Source: Oceanicaulis sp. MMSF_3324 (GTDB lineage Bacteria > Pseudomonadota > Alphaproteobacteria > Caulobacterales > Maricaulaceae). From it: DNA of 64,000 bases. The position numbers and the translations under genes were made by a program. Location of the stretch: assembly GCF_030733545.1 (NCBI RefSeq), contig NZ_JASHIU010000001.1, positions 124,001 to 188,000 on the forward strand, in the 5' to 3' direction. The notes below the pieces were generated by a model. It ran no database searches. It had not been told where the DNA came from and was given only the letters and a program-made list of their open reading frames with translations. Below, piece by piece: positions 9,169 to 17,196 of the stretch (its first letter is position 1; the number at the start of each line of letters is the position of its first letter).

Positions 9169-9459
9169 CTACAGCCCCTCCGGCGCCTTCACCGTCCATT
9201 TGAACGGAATCCAGAACACGTCCGAGAACAGGTCCGCCTTGGCGTAGGGATCGGTGGCAAGGATCTCGCGCAGCGCCGCTTCATCCTCAGCCTCAACCAC
9301 CAGAAGCGAGCCGACCGGTTCGCCTTCGCCCCCCAGCAAGGGCCCCGCCATCTTGACCGGCGAGCTCTCATCAGACGCCCACAGAAGGTGTTCGGAACGG
9401 TGTTGCAGGCGCACATCCAGCGCGCCCTGGCGGTCAGTACAGGTGACGGCAAACAGCAT
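9169..9459 (-). CDS. YciI-family protein
   Basis: The 96-residue product matches the YciI/YCII ferredoxin-like fold: MLFAVTCTDRQGALDVR at the start, then LWASDE, the AGPLLG segment and a C-terminal DPYAKADLFSDVFWIPFKW. The conserved His-Asp pair of YciI is partly recognisable as R-x-H-LLW and DPYAKADL. The function of the family is poorly known; some members are dehydrochlorinase-like enzymes. It sits 15 bases downstream of gpsA and abuts the Rieske gene. Confidence 0.88.
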   Translation of the reverse strand: MLFAVTCTDRQGALDVRLQHRSEHLLWASDESSPVKMAGPLLGGEGEPVGSLLVVEAEDEAALREILATDPYAKADLFSDVFWIPFKWTVKAPEGL

Positions 9460-9474
9460 GGGAATTCCTGTCGT

Positions 9475-10476
9475 CTAGTAGGTTTCAGGTCCGAACGGAC
9501 GGGTCAGAAGCGCCGTGATCGCCTGATCCACGCTCATTCGGCCCGCCAGCACCGCATCAACGGCGGCGCAGATCGGCATTTCGACATTGTGTTGTTTCGC
9601 CAAGGCGACCACGGCGGGCGCTGTGGCGACCCCTTCGGTGACCGCCTTGCGCGCGCCCAGCACCGCGTCCAGCGTCTGGCCCTGCCCCAGCGCCAGTCCG
9701 CAGGACATGTTGCGCGATTGCGGCGAGGAACAGGTCAGCACCAGATCCCCCAGCCCGCACAGGCCGGTCAGGGTTTCGCGCTGCGCGCCCAGGGCCAGGC
9801 CGAGCCGGGTCATCTCCGCAAAGCCGCGCGCGATCAGCGCCGCATGAGCCGACTTGCCCAGTTCGCGGCCTTCCACGATGCCGGCGGCGATGGCGAGCAC
9901 ATTCTTGATCGAGCCGCCCACTTCCGCGCCGACAAGGTCACTGGACCAGTACGGGCGGAAGGTTGGTGACCCGACCGCCTCCATGAGCGCCTCGCCCATC
10001 TCCGGGTCTTCACACGCCAGGGTCACGGCGGTGGGCAGGCCCTTGGCCACATCAATCGCGAAGCTTGGGCCGGACAGGACCGCAGGGACGGCGTGCGGCA
10101 CGGTTTCGCGCAGAACATCAGTCATCAAGGCCAGGCTCTCGCGCTCAAAACCCTTGGCGCACAGAAGGACCGGGACGCCCTGGGCGATATGCGGAGCAAA
10201 CTGGGTGAGGATGGACCGCGCATGCTGGGCGGGCGCCACCATCAGAACCGCATCGCAGCCAGACAGGTCCGCCGGATCGGAGCTGGCGGTGATGGCCGGG
10301 TTCAGGGGCGCGCCGGGCAGGAAGACCGTGTTCTCGTTCTGGGCGTTGATCGCCTCGACCACTTCGGCCTCATACGCCCAGAGCGTCACCTTGCGGCCCG
10401 CCTGGGCGGCGGACTGGGCGAGCGCCGTGCCCCAGGCGCCGGCGCCAATCACGCCAATGGATTGATACTCCGCCAT
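9475..10476 (-). CDS. gpsA: Glycerol-3-phosphate dehydrogenase [NAD(P)+]
   Basis: This 333-residue cytoplasmic enzyme makes sn-glycerol 3-phosphate from dihydroxyacetone phosphate for phospholipid synthesis. The N-terminal dinucleotide motif [15 protein letters not shown], the middle AKGFE and VLSGPSFA motifs, and the catalytic-lysine region [14 protein letters not shown] are all present, followed by the helical substrate domain. Length equals that of typical GpsA. It lies 21 bases downstream of tsaD, an arrangement common in alphaproteobacteria. Confidence 0.97.
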   Translation of the reverse strand: MAEYQSIGVIGAGAWGTALAQSAAQAGRKVTLWAYEAEVVEAINAQNENTVFLPGAPLNPAITASSDPADLSGCDAVLMVAPAQHARSILTQFAPHIAQGVPVLLCAKGFERESLALMTDVLRETVPHAVPAVLSGPSFAIDVAKGLPTAVTLACEDPEMGEALMEAVGSPTFRPYWSSDLVGAEVGGSIKNVLAIAAGIVEGRELGKSAHAALIARGFAEMTRLGLALGAQRETLTGLCGLGDLVLTCSSPQSRNMSCGLALGQGQTLDAVLGARKAVTEGVATAPAVVALAKQHNVEMPICAAVDAVLAGRMSVDQAITALLTRPFGPETY

Positions 10477-10497
10477 ATCCTCCCCTTCCGGCCGGGC

Positions 10498-11649
10498 TTA
10501 CGCCTTCGGCCCCTTGCGCCCGGACCCGCTGGCGGGGTCCTGGGCGGCGGCGTCCTGATCCAGCGGCCAGCGCGGCCGGGCGGCGGCGTCCAGACCATCG
10601 GTCTGGCCCAGCGCCAGTCGTTCCACGCCCGCCAATGCGATCATCGCCGCATTATCGGTGCAGTATTTCAAGGGCGGCGCAATCAGCTCGAAGCCATGCG
10701 CCTGCGCTTCGGACTGGAGCGCCTGGCGCACCGCCGTATTGGCCGCCACCCCGCCCGCGGCGACCAGCGGCAAGGGCCCTTCAAGTTCGGCGAAGCGATC
10801 GCGGAAAATCTCCATCGCCCGCCCGGCGCGCTGCGCCAGATGGCGCGCAATCGCGCTTTGCATGGACGCGGCGAGGTCAGCGCGGTCCTGATCATTGGGC
10901 GCCGCAAGGCTGTCCCAATGCCGCCGCGCCGCGGTCTTCAGACCCGCGAACGAGAAATTGCACGACTTGTCGCGCGCCAGCATCAAGGGCAGCGCGAAGC
11001 GTTTGGGGTCTTGGGCGTCCTGGGCATGGCGCTCCACCGCCGGGCCGCCAGGAAAGCCCAGCCCCATGACCTTGGCGGTCTTGTCGAACGCCTCGCCCGC
11101 CGCATCGTCGATGGTGGAGCCCAAACGCGTCATCCGGCCCACGCCCTCCACGATCACGAGCTGGGTGTGCCCGCCGGACACCAGCAGCAGCAGATAGGGA
11201 AAGGCCAGCTTATGGGTCAGGCGCGGTGACAGGGCGTGGCCTTCAAGGTGGTTCACCGCCACCAGCGGAATGTCCGCGCCCAAAGCAATGCCCTTGGCGG
11301 TCATCAGCGCCGCCATCACGCCGCCAATCAGGCCCGGCCCCGCGGTCGCGGCGACAGCATCCAGATCAGCCGACTTCAACCCGGCCTCCTTGAGCACGCC
11401 TTCGGCCAGCGCATCCATGCGCTCGGCATGGGCGCGGGCGGCAATCTCGGGCACCACGCCGCCAAAGGGCGCATGGGCGCTATTCTGTCCCATCACCGCT
11501 TCGGCGAGAATCTCCACCTGCCCGTCGCCATGGCGACGCAGCACAGCGGCGGCTGTATCATCGCAGCTCGATTCAAGACCGAGCACGGTCAGAGCGCCCT
11601 GCGGCGCCGCGCCCGGTTGCGGGTGGACTTGATCATGGGATAACGCCAT
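10498..11649 (-). CDS. tsaD: tRNA N6-adenosine threonylcarbamoyltransferase
   Basis: TsaD transfers threonylcarbamoyl to A37 of ANN-decoding tRNAs. The start chosen is the ATG at 11649 (MALSHDQVHPQPG), giving 383 residues; the open frame continues upstream to 12132 but that part lies opposite hemC and has no family match. Motifs seen are the N-terminal VLGLESSCDDTAAAV, the metal-binding VNHLEGHALSP (HxxxH), LLVSGGHTQL and the C-terminal GGVAANTAVR. The C-terminal tail is somewhat longer than in E. coli. First gene of the tsaD-gpsA-yciI-Rieske run, divergent from hemC. Confidence 0.95.
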   Translation of the reverse strand: MALSHDQVHPQPGAAPQGALTVLGLESSCDDTAAAVLRRHGDGQVEILAEAVMGQNSAHAPFGGVVPEIAARAHAERMDALAEGVLKEAGLKSADLDAVAATAGPGLIGGVMAALMTAKGIALGADIPLVAVNHLEGHALSPRLTHKLAFPYLLLLVSGGHTQLVIVEGVGRMTRLGSTIDDAAGEAFDKTAKVMGLGFPGGPAVERHAQDAQDPKRFALPLMLARDKSCNFSFAGLKTAARRHWDSLAAPNDQDRADLAASMQSAIARHLAQRAGRAMEIFRDRFAELEGPLPLVAAGGVAANTAVRQALQSEAQAHGFELIAPPLKYCTDNAAMIALAGVERLALGQTDGLDAAARPRWPLDQDAAAQDPASGSGRKGPKA

Positions 11650-11737
11650 GACCTTGCAGTACCCTCGCTGGCGTTTCGGCGCAATCTTCAGCCTCTGCTG
11701 GCGAGACCTTGAAAGCGCGTGAAGGAGTGCGTCTGTC

Positions 11738-12700
11738 GTGAACCTGTTCAATATGCCGATTGCGACCCGCACCTCGCCCCTGGCCATGGCGCAGACGCTG
11801 GATGTCCAGGCGCGCCTCGCCCAGGCCCATGGCGAACCGGAGCCCGATGAGAGCTTTCCCATCATGGGGATGACCACCACGGGCGACCGCATCACCGACC
11901 GGGCGCTGCTGCTGGCCGGCGGCAAGGGCCTGTTCACGAAAGAGCTTGAACGCGCGCTTCTGGACGGGAAGGCCCGCTTCGCCGTGCACTCCATGAAGGA
12001 TGTGCCCACCGCCCTGCCCGACGGCCTGGAAATCGCCTGCGTTCTCGAACGCGAGGATCCGCGCGACACGCTGCTGACCCGCGACGGGATCAGCCGCATC
12101 GAGGATTTGCCTGAGGGCGCGACACTGGGCACGGCCTCGATCCGCCGTCAGTCCCAGGCGCTGGCGCTGCGCCCCGACCTCAATGTGGTGCTGTTGCGCG
12201 GCAATGTGGACACCCGGCTTGAAAAGCTGAATTCGGGCGAGGTGGACGCCACCTTCCTGGCCCGCGCCGGCTTGCGGCGCCTGGGCCGTGAACAGGGCGA
12301 ATTGCCGCCGCTGGAACTGAGCGCCGTCATCCCCGCCCCCGCCCAGGGCGCAGTGGGGATCGAGATCCGCTCGGACGATGTCGAGGCGCGCAAGGCGCTG
12401 GAACCGCTCAACCATTTGCCGACCCGCATCTGCATCGCCGCCGAGCGCGGCTTCCTGCAAGCGCTCGACGGCTCATGCCGCACCCCGATCGCGGCGCACG
12501 CGACCCTGGACGGCGCCGAAGTGCATTTGCGCGGCGAAGCGTTGATGCCCGACGGCTCCAAACGCTGGGGCAATGAAACCCGCGCGCAACTGCCCGAGTT
12601 GGACCCCGATGCGGCCCGCCTGCTGGGCTATGAACTGGGCCTTGAGGTGAAACGCGCCGGCGGGGACACGCTGGCGCGCATCGTGGCGGAAACCGGCTGA
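11738..12700 (+). CDS. hemC: Porphobilinogen deaminase (hydroxymethylbilane synthase)
   Basis: HemC joins four porphobilinogen units into hydroxymethylbilane. The 320-residue product shows IATRTSPLAMAQ, FAVHSMKDVP, LGTASIRRQSQ, LRGNVDTRL, and the dipyrromethane-cofactor site LDGSCRTP with Cys247. The start is a GTG with GAAGGAG upstream; an in-frame ATG five codons later is an alternative. It opens a plus-strand heme operon and is only 4 bases from hemD. The intergenic gap to divergent tsaD is 88 bases. Confidence 0.97.
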   Translation: MNLFNMPIATRTSPLAMAQTLDVQARLAQAHGEPEPDESFPIMGMTTTGDRITDRALLLAGGKGLFTKELERALLDGKARFAVHSMKDVPTALPDGLEIACVLEREDPRDTLLTRDGISRIEDLPEGATLGTASIRRQSQALALRPDLNVVLLRGNVDTRLEKLNSGEVDATFLARAGLRRLGREQGELPPLELSAVIPAPAQGAVGIEIRSDDVEARKALEPLNHLPTRICIAAERGFLQALDGSCRTPIAAHATLDGAEVHLRGEALMPDGSKRWGNETRAQLPELDPDAARLLGYELGLEVKRAGGDTLARIVAETG

Positions 12701-12703
12701 TCC

Positions 12704-13429
12704 ATGAGCTCGATCCTGCGCCCCAAAGTGCTTGTAACCCGCGCCGAACCCGGCGCGACGCGGACCTGCACGGCGCTGTCAGATCGGGGGTTTGACGCCC
12801 TGAACGCCGCCACAGCGATCCTCAGGGCCAGACCTGTCACGCTGTCGCTTGAAGGCGTGGGGCTGATCGCGGTCACCAGCCCGTTTGGAGCCAGCTGTCT
12901 GGCGCACGCCACGACAGAGCGCCGCCTGCCCGTCATTGCGGTGGGCGATGTCACCGCCAACCGGTTGCGAGAGGCCGGTTTCGAGCGGGTCAACAACGCC
13001 AGCGGGGATGCACGGGACTTGTTGGCGATGATCCGCGAGCGGGCGCCCGAAGGCGCGGTCCTGCATGTGCGCGGCGTCGATCAGACCGGCGATCTCAGCG
13101 CCGAGCTCAACGCCCATGGCGTTCGCGCCCGGTCCGAAATTCTCTATGCCGCCGAGCCGGTTCCGGCCCTGCCAGACCCGGTCTGGGCCGCCTTGTCAGA
13201 GGGCGCTTGCGTCCTGATCCACTCCGCCAAGGGCGCGGAGCGGTTTGCAGACCTGGCCAAAGCCGCCGGACAGGTCGCAGCCCTGCGGGCGGCGCCCCTC
13301 ATCGCCATCTCAGAGACGGCCGCCGAACCTTTGAAGAGCCTGGGCGTTGCAAGGCTGACGATCGCCAAGCGCCCGGATGAAGCGGCGCTGTTTGACGCAC
13401 TCGAAAACCGCCCCTCAGCCCGTGCTTGA
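12704..13429 (+). CDS. hemD: Uroporphyrinogen-III synthase
   Basis: The 241-residue protein follows hemC by 4 bases. HemD families are poorly conserved; the recognisable parts are VLVTRAEPGA at the N-terminus, the AVGDVTANRLREAGF segment, VLHVRGVD in the middle, and VLIHSAKGAERFAD near residue 167 with the usual ISETAA motif after it. It closes and inverts hydroxymethylbilane to uroporphyrinogen III. Position between hemC and the mitofilin gene supports the call. Confidence 0.9.
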   Translation: MSSILRPKVLVTRAEPGATRTCTALSDRGFDALNAATAILRARPVTLSLEGVGLIAVTSPFGASCLAHATTERRLPVIAVGDVTANRLREAGFERVNNASGDARDLLAMIRERAPEGAVLHVRGVDQTGDLSAELNAHGVRARSEILYAAEPVPALPDPVWAALSEGACVLIHSAKGAERFADLAKAAGQVAALRAAPLIAISETAAEPLKSLGVARLTIAKRPDEAALFDALENRPSARA

Positions 13430-13497
13430 GGTGGCGCTGCGCTGCAACGCAGCCTAGACTCGCACCCGATGCTTTGGCCCTGCGCCCCGAGGACAGT

Positions 13498-14754
13498 ATG
13501 AGCGCCGACAAATCCCGCCCTGACGCCGCCGAACCCGTGGACGCCGAGTTCGAACCCGCGCCCGATAGCGGCGGATCAACCGCCAAGTCGAAATCGAAAA
13601 AGTCCAAGCCCAGCACAAAGGGCAAGGGCGGGACGCCCGTCCTGGCCTTTATCGGCCTGACCGTTCTGGCGGCAGGCGTGGGCGGCGGCGCCGGCTGGCT
13701 GATCGGCCATTATACGCCCTCATCCGGCGACACGGCGCCCAATGCCGAGCTTGTCAATCGGATCGAAGCGCTGGAAAACCAGACAGTCACTACCGATCAG
13801 CTGAACGCCCTTCAGGCCCGTCTGGAAGCGGTCGAGGACACCACCGCGGGCGCCCCGTTGCGCACCGATGCGTTTGAACAGCTGATCCGCGACGTGGCCG
13901 ATCTGCGCAATGATCTTGAAGCGATCGAGACCAGCGGCGGCTCGACTGAGCTGTCCGCCGTCACCACGCGGTTGTCCACCATCGAACGACGGCTGGACAC
14001 CATCGCCAGCGACGCCGAGACCGCGCTCGCCACGGCGGAGACCACGCAATCCGCGCTTCAGCAGATGCGCAATCAGTCGGCATCCGGTTCCAATGACACA
14101 AGCGCCAGCCTGCCGTCCGACCAGATTTCGTCCCTAAGACGGGACATCGCGAGCATGCAGGCCGATATCCGCGCCCTGCAAGACGGTCAGGGAGATCTGG
14201 ATAGCCTGACCTCGCGTCTTGCAGCACTTGAAGCTGTGGTTTCAGGTCTGCCCGCCGAGACGGGCGCCGCCGCTTCACCGGCCGCCTCGACAAGTCTTGC
14301 CCGACAGGCTCTGGCGTTTTCCGATCTGGCCCAGGCTGCGGCGCACTCCCAGCCCTTCGCCATGGAGTACGCCATGCTGAGCCAGGTCTGGCCCGATCGC
14401 CGTGAGATCAATGCCCTGACCGAAGCGGCCCGCACCGGCGCGCCAACCCTGGATGATCTCGCCGACAGCTTCCCCGCTCAGCAGGTCCGCGAGGCCCTGG
14501 GCCAGACCCAGCGCCTTTGGGGCGTGATCGAGGTGCGGCGCACCGGTGATGATCAGGGAATCGCCGACCAGATCCTCACCCATCTCGAACAGGGCGAGCT
14601 GAGCGCCGCGATCAATCTCGCGGACAGCATTGACGCCGACGCCGGGCTCGCGCCCTGGCTCGTGGATGCCCGCAAACGCGAAGCGCTGGACGCCGCACTA
14701 GAAGACATGCGCCAGACGCTGGCGCGTCAGGCTGACGCCAATGGGGAGCGCTAG
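13498..14754 (+). CDS. Mitofilin-family (Mic60-like, COG4223) inner-membrane protein
   Basis: The preferred start is the ATG at 13498 (MSADKSRPDAAEP), preceded by GAGGA, giving 418 residues. An acidic then lysine/serine-rich N-terminus leads to one membrane segment (VLAFIGLTVLAAGVGGGAGWLIG, about residues 46-68). A long coiled-coil follows with repeated heptads and the words RIEALE, LQARLEAVE and STIERRLD. The C-terminal mitofilin-signature-like domain includes QALAFSDLAQAA and ALGQTQRLWGVIEVRR. Alphaproteobacterial Mic60 homologues typically sit between hemD and hemY, as here, and are linked to intracytoplasmic membrane shaping. Confidence 0.88.
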   Translation: MSADKSRPDAAEPVDAEFEPAPDSGGSTAKSKSKKSKPSTKGKGGTPVLAFIGLTVLAAGVGGGAGWLIGHYTPSSGDTAPNAELVNRIEALENQTVTTDQLNALQARLEAVEDTTAGAPLRTDAFEQLIRDVADLRNDLEAIETSGGSTELSAVTTRLSTIERRLDTIASDAETALATAETTQSALQQMRNQSASGSNDTSASLPSDQISSLRRDIASMQADIRALQDGQGDLDSLTSRLAALEAVVSGLPAETGAAASPAASTSLARQALAFSDLAQAAAHSQPFAMEYAMLSQVWPDRREINALTEAARTGAPTLDDLADSFPAQQVREALGQTQRLWGVIEVRRTGDDQGIADQILTHLEQGELSAAINLADSIDADAGLAPWLVDARKREALDAALEDMRQTLARQADANGER

Positions 14755-14757
14755 ACC

Positions 14758-16221
14758 ATGATCCGCCTCATCCTCGCCGTCATCGCCTGCGTCTTCACCG
14801 CCACCCTGGCCGTGTTCCTGACCCTCAATCCCGGCCTGGTGACCATTGAGTTCCTGGGCCAAACGCTGGAAGCGCCTTTTGCGCTGGCCATGGGCGCTTT
14901 GATCCTCGCCGCCTTCGTGCTGGTGGTCGCCTGGTGGGTCATCGCCAAGCTCTGGTCCGCGCCGGATGCCTGGAAACGCTTTTCCCTGCGCCGGCGCCGT
15001 GATCAGGGCTTTGACGCGCTCGAACGCGCGCTGATCGCTTCGGCCGCCGGACAGGGCGATCTCGCCGTCCGTCAGGCCGCCCGCGCAGAAGCCCTTCTGG
15101 ACCGTCCAGCTTTGTCGCGCCTTTTGGCGGCGCGCGCCGCCGAGGCCGCTGGTGATCTGGAAAGCGCGCAAATCCATTATGAAGCCATGCTGGCGGACGC
15201 CAAGACGCGACTGGTGGCCCAGCGCGGGCTCGTGGGTATTGCGCAATCGCGCTCGGACTCGCCCTCGCTGCTGACCCATGCCTCGGACGCCTTTGATCAG
15301 GCCGGTCAAGCCCGCTGGGCGTTTGACGCGCTCTTCGAGGCTCAGGTGAACGCCGCCCAATGGGCGAAAGCCGAGGCCACTCTCACCGAGGGCGAGCGAC
15401 GCGGTCATGTGGATCGGGCCGTGTCCGCCCGCATGCGCGGCGTCCTCCTGACGGCCGAAGCTCGGCGCCTGGAAAACACCGACCCCGAAACCGCCGCGAA
15501 ACTCGCGGACCGCGCCGCTTCGGCGTCGCCCGCCTTCGCCCCGGCCGCCGAGCTGGCCGGACGTCTGCTCGCTGAACAGCGTCGCCATCGCCGGGCGGTC
15601 GACATACTGGAAGACGCCTGGAAGACCGCGCCTCACCCGGCGCTCGCACGCGCTTTCGCGACCTTGCGGCGCTCAGACACCAAGGCCAAGCGGGCCGAAC
15701 GGCTGCGCGGTCTGGCGGCGCTCAACCCCGATCATCGCGAGAGTCGCTTGCTGCTGGTGGAAACGGCGCTGGAGCAAGGCAATCGCGAAGCCGCGCACGC
15801 AGCCCTGAACCCGGTTCTCGATACCAGCCCGGTGTCCGCCCGCGCCTGCGCGCTCGCGGCGCGCCTCGCCCGGCTGGAGGATCGGCCCGAAGACGCCCAG
15901 CGCTGGATGGCGCGTGCCTCCCATGCCCCGGCCGAGGCGGACTGGTCGGATATCGACGAGGGCGGACAGGCATTCAATTACACCGATGCAGACTGGAAAC
16001 GCATGGTGGACAGCTGGGGCCGGGACGCGGTCCTGATCCATCCGCGCCATGAGCGGTATGAAGTCGCCGCCGCCGCTGCGCCCGAAACCGTCCTGATCGA
16101 TGCGCGCCCCACTGCAGAGCGATCCGCCAAGCGCAGTGAAGCGGGCGACAAACAGGGCCCGAACTTTTATGTACCCGGGCCGGCGCCGGATGATCCGGGC
16201 GCCTCTGATCCCGACACCTAG
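14758..16221 (+). CDS. hemY: HemY-like TPR membrane protein
   Basis: This 487-residue protein starts 3 bases after the mitofilin stop. Two membrane helices occupy residues 1-60 (LILAVIACVFTATLAVFLTLNPG and LAMGALILAAFVLVVAWWVIAK). Helical TPR-like repeats follow to about residue 390, rich in Ala, Arg and Glu. The HemY_N features LNPGLVTIEFLGQTLEAPF and RRRDQGFDALERALIA are typical. Its exact biochemical role in heme synthesis is not established. The C-terminal 60 residues are proline and acid rich and probably disordered. Confidence 0.9.
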   Translation: MIRLILAVIACVFTATLAVFLTLNPGLVTIEFLGQTLEAPFALAMGALILAAFVLVVAWWVIAKLWSAPDAWKRFSLRRRRDQGFDALERALIASAAGQGDLAVRQAARAEALLDRPALSRLLAARAAEAAGDLESAQIHYEAMLADAKTRLVAQRGLVGIAQSRSDSPSLLTHASDAFDQAGQARWAFDALFEAQVNAAQWAKAEATLTEGERRGHVDRAVSARMRGVLLTAEARRLENTDPETAAKLADRAASASPAFAPAAELAGRLLAEQRRHRRAVDILEDAWKTAPHPALARAFATLRRSDTKAKRAERLRGLAALNPDHRESRLLLVETALEQGNREAAHAALNPVLDTSPVSARACALAARLARLEDRPEDAQRWMARASHAPAEADWSDIDEGGQAFNYTDADWKRMVDSWGRDAVLIHPRHERYEVAAAAAPETVLIDARPTAERSAKRSEAGDKQGPNFYVPGPAPDDPGASDPDT

Positions 16222-16236
16222 CCTTGTTCGCGCCCC

Positions 16237-16914
16237 ATGACCGCATCTGATACCGCTCGCCCCCGTCTCATCATCGGCGTCACCGGCGGCTCCGCCTCCG
16301 GCAAGACCGAGATTGCCCGATCGGCGGCTCGCGCCGCTGCGCCCCTGAGCGCGCTGGTCCTGTCCGAAGACGACTATTATGCGGACCATGGCTCGAAACC
16401 GGACTTTGATCCGTCCGACTTCAATTTCGACCATCCCCAATCGCGCGACCACGCGCTGCTGGCCAAGCATCTGGCGGCCCTCAAAACCGGCAAGACGATC
16501 AAGGGCCCGATCTATGACTTCACGATCCACCGCCGGCGCAGCGACACACGCTCCATCGCGCCCGCCGACGTGATCATCGTGGAGGGCATCCACCTGTTCT
16601 GTGACGAACGGGTGCGCGATTGTCTTGATCTGAAAGTCTATGTCTCAGCGCCCGATGACATCCGGCTGGCCCGCCGCCTGTTGCGCGATGTGAACGAACG
16701 CGGCCGGACCTCTCATTCGGTGGTGCACCAGTATCTGCGCACCGTGCGGCCCATGCACCATGAGTGGACCTCGCCGAACAAGGAATACGCCGATATCCTG
16801 ATCCGCAATGATGCCGCCGCGGCGCGCCCGGCGGATCATCTGAGCAATTTCTTCGACGCCCTGGCCGCCCCGATCGTGGACAAGGTCAAAGCCTTCGGCC
16901 AGGTTCAGCCCTGA
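16237..16914 (+). CDS. udk: Uridine kinase
   Basis: The 225-residue protein has the P-loop GVTGGSASGKTEIA (residues about 11-24), the SEDDYYAD substrate segment, the FDHP motif, VEGIHLF, and the lid with RRLLRDVNERGRTSHSVVHQYL. These match uridine/cytidine kinase, which phosphorylates uridine to UMP in pyrimidine salvage. It follows hemY by 15 bases and may be cotranscribed. A tRNA-Thr gene is downstream. Confidence 0.93.
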   Translation: MTASDTARPRLIIGVTGGSASGKTEIARSAARAAAPLSALVLSEDDYYADHGSKPDFDPSDFNFDHPQSRDHALLAKHLAALKTGKTIKGPIYDFTIHRRRSDTRSIAPADVIIVEGIHLFCDERVRDCLDLKVYVSAPDDIRLARRLLRDVNERGRTSHSVVHQYLRTVRPMHHEWTSPNKEYADILIRNDAAAARPADHLSNFFDALAAPIVDKVKAFGQVQP

Positions 16915-17004
16915 CGCAGGTGAGCTGGCAAAACCGTCTTGCCCCCGTCGCCGTTCGAGGCTAGTTTCCGCGCCCTCCGAGGCAGGCTTCCGCCTGCTCC
17001 GAGC

Positions 17005-17080
<76 letters not shown>

Positions 17081-17196
17081 TTTCTTCTCTCATTTTATTG
17101 TTCTCCCTCGCCTCCGCTCGGTCGATCCTCGCTGTCGCTGCGGGCGCGCAGTTGCGCTTGCGGACCTGTGGTCCGGCGCCTGTTCTCACAAATCGC

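Noticed and set aside
11650-12132. N-terminal extension of the tsaD frame
   Set aside because: The extension is Ser/Arg-rich, lies opposite hemC and has no TsaD similarity; the ATG at 11649 gives normal family length.
16980-17000. GC hairpin before tRNA-Thr as terminator of udk
   Set aside because: Short stem without a following T-run; treated only as local structure.
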